From Lysobacterales bacterium (GTDB taxonomy: Bacteria > Pseudomonadota > Gammaproteobacteria > Xanthomonadales > Marinicellaceae): a stretch of DNA of 9,663 nucleotides. Positions 6,453 through 9,663 of this stretch are shown one piece after another. The notes beneath the pieces were generated by a model. That model had not been told where the DNA came from. It saw only the letters and a program-made list of their open reading frames with translations, and did no database searches. Made by a program: the position numbers and the translations under genes. Position 1 is the stretch's first letter, and each line of letters begins with the position of its first letter. Location of the stretch: the NCBI GenBank assembly GCA_015494035.1, contig WGBZ01000271.1, positions 1-9,663 on the forward strand, written 5' to 3'.

Positions 6453-6461
6453 TGCTAGAAT
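6453..6461 (+). promoter_or_regulatory. Candidate extended -10 promoter for grxC
   Basis: TGCTAGAAT has the TGn extension and a TAGAAT hexamer, 43 bases before the grxC ATG. TTAACA at 6430-6435 resembles a -35 box but is 20 bases away, too far for a standard sigma-70 pair, so the extended -10 would have to suffice. It lies just beyond the right end of element copy 4. Confidence 0.4.
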
Positions 6462-6504
6462 CAGGTGAACCAATAATTCCGGATCACACAAAAGAGGAAG
6501 CACC

Positions 6505-6783
6505 ATGCCAAAAGTGACCGTTTACAGCACCTTGCTGTGCCCTTACTGCTTCGCCGCCCGGAGGCTGTTGAAAAACAAGGGCATCGAATTTGAGGAAATC
6601 CGCGTGGACAAGCAGCCTGAAAAACGTCAGGAGATGATCCAGCGTTCTGGCCGTTTTACCGTGCCGCAGATATTTATTGATGACTTCCATGTGGGCGGTT
6701 ATGACGACATGGCTGAACTGAACCGCAAAGGCAAGCTGGACGCCCTTTTTGGCGGTGTGCTGGCCGACACCCAGTCTGGCTAA
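6505..6783 (+). CDS. grxC: Glutaredoxin 3
   Basis: A small dithiol glutaredoxin (92 residues) that reduces protein and glutathione mixed disulfides in the cytoplasm, using glutathione. The active site is Cys12-Pro-Tyr-Cys15 after the first strand (KVTVYST). The cis-proline TVP motif in RFTVPQIFI (about residues 49-57) and the glutathione-binding GGYDDM (about 62-67) are intact. GAGGA six bases before the ATG is a good ribosome-binding site. It stands alone between two miniature elements and probably has its own promoter. Confidence 0.95.
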   Translation: MPKVTVYSTLLCPYCFAARRLLKNKGIEFEEIRVDKQPEKRQEMIQRSGRFTVPQIFIDDFHVGGYDDMAELNRKGKLDALFGGVLADTQSG

Positions 6784-6918
6784 AACCTTTCCTTTTCCCG
6801 CCTGCAAGGACGTTCAGGCAATGGCCGACGGAATTAGCACGGGCATTCTTGCTGTGGGTTCACTGAGTTGTTGAATTCGCTGTCGCAATGGCAGTGGATA
6901 ATCACTTGGGAGTGCTAG
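6784..6918. other. Intergenic stretch after grxC with no recognisable gene
   Basis: No terminator with a T run, promoter or conserved reading frame is evident between the grxC stop and element copy 5. A minus-strand open frame crosses it and part of the element but resembles nothing I know. Confidence 0.5.
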
Positions 6919-7079
6919 GGAAGCTCTGATCGAATCGTGACACGGCATCTTGCAACGTAAAATTATCCATTTCTGTGTTGCAAACCTTCGCAATAGTCTG
7001 GCTATTACGCGCGGTTTGCGCCTTGAACTGAACAATTTTTCACTACAATCTGTTCGCGCCAGATTCAATCAGAGCTTCC
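6919..7079 (+). mobile_element. Palindromic miniature element, family A, copy 5 (161 bp)
   Basis: Same length as copies 1 and 2 and roughly 93% identical to copy 1 by eye, with intact ends and direct repeats CTAG at 6915-6918 and 7080-7083. The interior fold-back is kept. It lies between the convergent grxC and perM genes. The minus-strand frame that is open in copies 1 and 2 is broken here by a TAG near the right end. Confidence 0.92.
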
Positions 7080-7108
7080 CTAGGATACACCTTGTATATT
7101 TTGATAAC

Positions 7109-7146
7109 CCGCTTGTTTCCTTGTTTCTATAAGCGGTCTTATTTTT
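7109..7146 (+). terminator. Weak hairpin between convergent grxC and perM
   Basis: CCGCTT (7109-7114) pairs with AAGCGG (7131-7136) around a 16-nt loop, followed on the plus strand by TCTTATTTTT. It might stop plus-strand readthrough from grxC. The loop is long and the tail overlaps the end of perM. Confidence 0.25.
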
Positions 7147-8266
7147 GCGCACGGTTTTGACTGGCCTCTGCCTCTGTCTCGTTTGGCGAGGGAGCTTGCT
7201 GCCGTGCCGGTTGTTTTTGTGCATGACCCTTGGGCCAGGCATTCAGGATGGCATTCACCAGCGTGGCCAGCGGAATGGCAAAGAAAACGCCCCAGAAGCC
7301 CCAGATTCCGCCGAAGAAGAGGACGGCCAGAATGATGGCCACCGGGTGCAAGTTGTTGACTTCAGAGAAAAGAAAGGGCACCAGCACATTGCCATCCAAT
7401 AGCTGGATCAGCCCGTAAATCGCCATCAGCCACAGGAACTTGTCTGACCAGCCAAACTGGAAAAAGGCCACCACGGCAATGGGTATGGTGACCACTGCAG
7501 CGCCGATATACGGCACCAGTACCGAAAACCCTGTCAGGGTGGCCAGCAAAATGGCGTATTGCAGGCCGAATGAGGCGAAAACAATATAACTGACCAGGCC
7601 AACGATAATGATTTCCAGCACCTTGCCACGCACGTAATTTCCAATCTGGGTATCGACTTCTCGCCAGATGGCCAGAGTCAGCCGGGAATCCTTGGGCAGA
7701 AACCGCCGCACCCAGCCAAGGATCACAGCCTTGTCCTTGAGCAGGAAGAACACCAGAATGGGCATCAGCACAAAGAAAATCAGAATTGAGAAAATGCCGG
7801 CAAAGGAGCTGAGCAGGTGCTTTAGGAGGCTTTGTCCCAGTGATGTCAGTTCGGTGGTGATGCGTGTCACCAGTGTCTGCGCCTGCTCCTCGCTAATAAG
7901 TTTAGGGTATTTCTGAGGCAGTGCCTGAATGAATTGCAGGGATTTGTCGAGGTAGTCCGGCAGGCGTTGCACCAGTTGTGTGATCTGCTGACTGAGGGTT
8001 GGAACCACCAGAATCAGAAGCACCGTTAACAGGGCAATAAAACCGGCAAAAACCAGTAATACCGCCCATATGCGTCGGATGCCAAGCGATTCGAGCCGCT
8101 TGACCACGCTTTCCAGCAAGTACGCCACCACCACACTGGCCAGGAAGGGAGCCAGCGGCTTGCCAAGAAAAATGATAATCGCAAACAGGCCAACCAGAAG
8201 CCCGGTGAGGATGACGATTTCCGGATCGGAAAAGGTTCTTTTGAACCAGCGCGAGAGTACGTTCAT
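7139..8266 (-). CDS. perM: PerM / AI-2E-family transporter-like membrane protein
   Basis: An inner-membrane protein of the AI-2E (UPF0118, PerM) family; its substrate is not settled for most members. It has 375 residues. Hydrophobic segments lie near residues 17-50, 65-90, 155-180 and in a dense group from about 215 to 345, which suits the family's seven to eight helices. The stretch after the second helix pair (about 90-150) is the soluble, helical loop typical of the family. Marker sequences are VPYIGAAVVTIP near residue 250 and LDGNVLVPFLFS followed by LHPVAIILAVLFFGGIWG near 290-325. The last 35 residues are polar and basic to acidic. It starts at an ATG with no strong ribosome-binding site. 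In E. coli perM neighbours bepA; here both lie in the same region but apart. Confidence 0.88.
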   Translation of the reverse strand: MNVLSRWFKRTFSDPEIVILTGLLVGLFAIIIFLGKPLAPFLASVVVAYLLESVVKRLESLGIRRIWAVLLVFAGFIALLTVLLILVVPTLSQQITQLVQRLPDYLDKSLQFIQALPQKYPKLISEEQAQTLVTRITTELTSLGQSLLKHLLSSFAGIFSILIFFVLMPILVFFLLKDKAVILGWVRRFLPKDSRLTLAIWREVDTQIGNYVRGKVLEIIIVGLVSYIVFASFGLQYAILLATLTGFSVLVPYIGAAVVTIPIAVVAFFQFGWSDKFLWLMAIYGLIQLLDGNVLVPFLFSEVNNLHPVAIILAVLFFGGIWGFWGVFFAIPLATLVNAILNAWPKGHAQKQPARQQAPSPNETEAEASQNRAQK

Positions 8267-8355
8267 GACGGTATTCTAACCAAGCTGGAGATGGATGGTG
8301 AATGGTTATGCGATGGGGCTGAATCCACCATCAGGCACGGAAGCAGAAGCGCTTG

Positions 8356-8513
8356 GGAAGCTCTGATTGAATCTGGACAAAGTAGATTATGCTGGAAATG
8401 TTCGAGAACAAGGCGGAGTTCGCAGCTAATAGCCGGCTATTAGCAAGAACTTCAACGCAGTTATCGGACATTTCAGGCGTGAGAAGCGAGTTCATGATTC
8501 GATCAGAGCTTCC
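8356..8513 (-). mobile_element. Palindromic miniature element, family B, copy 6 (158 bp)
   Basis: This is the reverse orientation of copy 4, with the same length and recognisable interior arms (AATGTTCGAGAACAAG on one side, TTATCGGACATTTCAG on the other) and the tip GCTAATAGCCGGCTATTAGC. The ends are intact and are flanked by direct repeats CTTG at 8352-8355 and 8514-8517. It starts 14 bases past the stop of the FadL-like gene. As in copy 4, one frame (minus strand, starting GSSDRIMNSL) runs through with no stop. Confidence 0.92.
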
Positions 8514-8527
8514 CTTGACAGGAGCCC

Positions 8528-9663
8528 CTAAAAGGAACGGGTCCAGACAATGACGCCTTCGGTGTGTTTATCGAGGCTGCGATTGACCTGGCCCAGCTCG
8601 GTGCGACCGAAAACCAGGGGCTTGGGCGCGTAGCTGGCATAAAAGGTGAGGAGGCCACCGTACAGGCGGGTGTCGACACTGAGGCGCAAGTTACGATTGG
8701 CCGAAGCCTGATCCAGTACCAAGGCCAGAATATCCGAAGTGGGTTCGGGCTGTTGGCGGCTGGTGATTTCGATACTGGCACGGGTTTTCTCGCCCAGGCG
8801 ATGTTCATAACCAATGGAATAGACCGTCAGGTCACGCCAGGCAAATTCAGGCGATGTGCCATCCTGTAGCAAGCTGAGAAAACGTTCGGGCAGGGCTTTT
8901 GTGGGGAACGCGTTGATGTTGCTGTAAAAAGTCTGCTCGGCTTTCAGGTTGATGGCGCCGCCAGCAAAGGTCGAAATGGCCAGGTCAATGCCAGCTTCTG
9001 CAGGCACATCGAAATCGCCCGGTTCGGAATAAACCCCGTGAACCCGACCGAATTCATCCATGTTGATGCGGCTCTGGAAGTGCGTGTGAACCGTTAGTCG
9101 TTTGCCCAGTTGCTGGTTATAGCCGAGTCTTACACCCACGCCACGGCTGGTTTCAACCGCCGGCGAAACGTATTCCAGTCGATTGTCATCGGCTTGCAGT
9201 AATGAGCCAAGGCTCAAGTCAGCATAGCTTTGGAAGGCAAAAACCGCTGAAACGTTCACGAAAGAATTTTCGGAAACCTGGTGGCTGAAGCCGGGGACGA
9301 CCAGTTGCTGTTGCAGAAACTGGTTGTTGCTTAAACCCAATGACGCTTCATCCAGGGTGGCCGAGTGAAACAGTGATGGTTCAAAAATCCCCTGGCTGCG
9401 GTCAAAGGTAAAGCGGGTTTTGCTGTCCAGCGCAAACTCGAAATGGTTGTTGTCGTCCACAAAAACAGGGATGGCGCGGTTAGTCTCGCTTGTCCCGGTG
9501 TTGTCGCTCTGACTGTTTTCCAGGCTGAAGTAAAACCGGGGGAAAATCTGTCTCGCCATGGCCTGTTTCCAGTGGCCAAGCTTGGTTTTCTCTCCAGTTA
9601 CGGATAAAGTAAAAGCCGCAGGGGCAAGCGCGGTACTGGAGAACTCGCCAGTCAGGGAAGAGG
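8528..9663 (-). CDS. FadL/OmpP1-like outer-membrane beta-barrel protein, 5'-partial
   Basis: The last 377 residues of a beta-barrel protein are visible; the frame stays open to the window edge, so the Met at 9559 is probably internal and the signal peptide is off the window. The chain has many alternating, aromatic-rich strands and ends GVIVWTRSF with a C-terminal phenylalanine, the usual signal for BAM-assisted barrel assembly. The order of segments (GVRLGYNQQLGKRLTV, then DFDVPAEAGIDLAI, then FAWRDLTVYSIGYEHRLG and SRQQPEP) resembles the second half of FadL/OmpP1 hydrophobic-compound porins. Assignment to FadL is from this pattern only and is moderately sure; a different barrel family is possible. 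Uptake of a hydrophobic substrate would be the inferred role. Confidence 0.6.
   Translation of the reverse strand, partial: SSLTGEFSSTALAPAAFTLSVTGEKTKLGHWKQAMARQIFPRFYFSLENSQSDNTGTSETNRAIPVFVDDNNHFEFALDSKTRFTFDRSQGIFEPSLFHSATLDEASLGLSNNQFLQQQLVVPGFSHQVSENSFVNVSAVFAFQSYADLSLGSLLQADDNRLEYVSPAVETSRGVGVRLGYNQQLGKRLTVHTHFQSRINMDEFGRVHGVYSEPGDFDVPAEAGIDLAISTFAGGAINLKAEQTFYSNINAFPTKALPERFLSLLQDGTSPEFAWRDLTVYSIGYEHRLGEKTRASIEITSRQQPEPTSDILALVLDQASANRNLRLSVDTRLYGGLLTFYASYAPKPLVFGRTELGQVNRSLDKHTEGVIVWTRSF

Noticed and set aside
6814..7068. Minus-strand frame of 84 codons after grxC
   Set aside because: Half is element copy 5 read in one frame and the rest matches no family I recognise; no ribosome-binding site supports it.
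8291..8332. Hairpin GATGGTG...CACCATC upstream of perM as a terminator or operator
   Set aside because: The stem is 7 bp with a loop of more than 20 bases and no T run; it is not convincing.
709..8513. CRISPR array from the repeated sequences
   Set aside because: The repeats are 158-161 bp, dispersed, in both orientations and flanked by 4-bp duplications, unlike short evenly spaced CRISPR repeats.

Overview
The window looks like chromosome from a gammaproteobacterium of medium GC content, judged by eye. The reasons are a tusDCBE sulfur-relay operon, a bepA-type outer-membrane quality-control protease, yicC-gmk, grxC, perM and a FadL-like outer-membrane protein, all closest in character to gammaproteobacterial families. 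No species can be named from the sequence alone. There are no rRNA or tRNA genes and no CRISPR array.

Layout. Positions 1-287 are decayed mobile DNA: the 5'-truncated end of an IS3-family transposase, then a stretch ending in an IS-like terminus beside the stop codon of tusE. Positions 288-2135 (minus strand) hold tusD-tusC-tusB-tusE, the relay that passes persulfide sulfur towards tRNA 2-thiouridine synthesis. Divergent from it on the plus strand are bepA (2218-3720), a rhomboid protease (3796-4566), yicC (4669-5541), gmk (5561-6199) and grxC (6505-6783). On the minus strand follow perM (7139-8266) and a 5'-partial FadL-like outer-membrane protein (8528-9663).

The most notable content is a set of palindromic miniature elements. 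Three copies of a 161-bp family A (709, 1106, 6919) and two of a 158-bp family B (6261, 8356) share the same two terminal sequences (GGAAGCTCTGATCGAATC at one end, GATTCAATCAGAGCTTCC at the other) but have different self-complementary interiors. A 22-bp copy made only of the two ends lies at 4567-4588. Five of the six are flanked by 4-bp direct repeats fitting YTWR (TTTA, TTAG, TTAA, CTAG, CTTG), which points to mobilisation by an IS5-group transposase. Copy 2 sits inside tusB and adds exactly 55 codons without a stop. In both families, element length plus duplicated target is a multiple of three. A frame with no stop runs through both B copies and through two of the three A copies. This recalls the Rickettsia palindromic elements that insert in frame into proteins, and it is the best candidate here for something undescribed.

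The rest is mostly housekeeping: tRNA thiolation (Tus), envelope proteostasis (BepA, rhomboid), RNA turnover (YicC), nucleotide metabolism (Gmk) and redox (GrxC). The TusE protein carries both cysteines of the DsrC C-terminal arm, which is unusual for a plain TusE.
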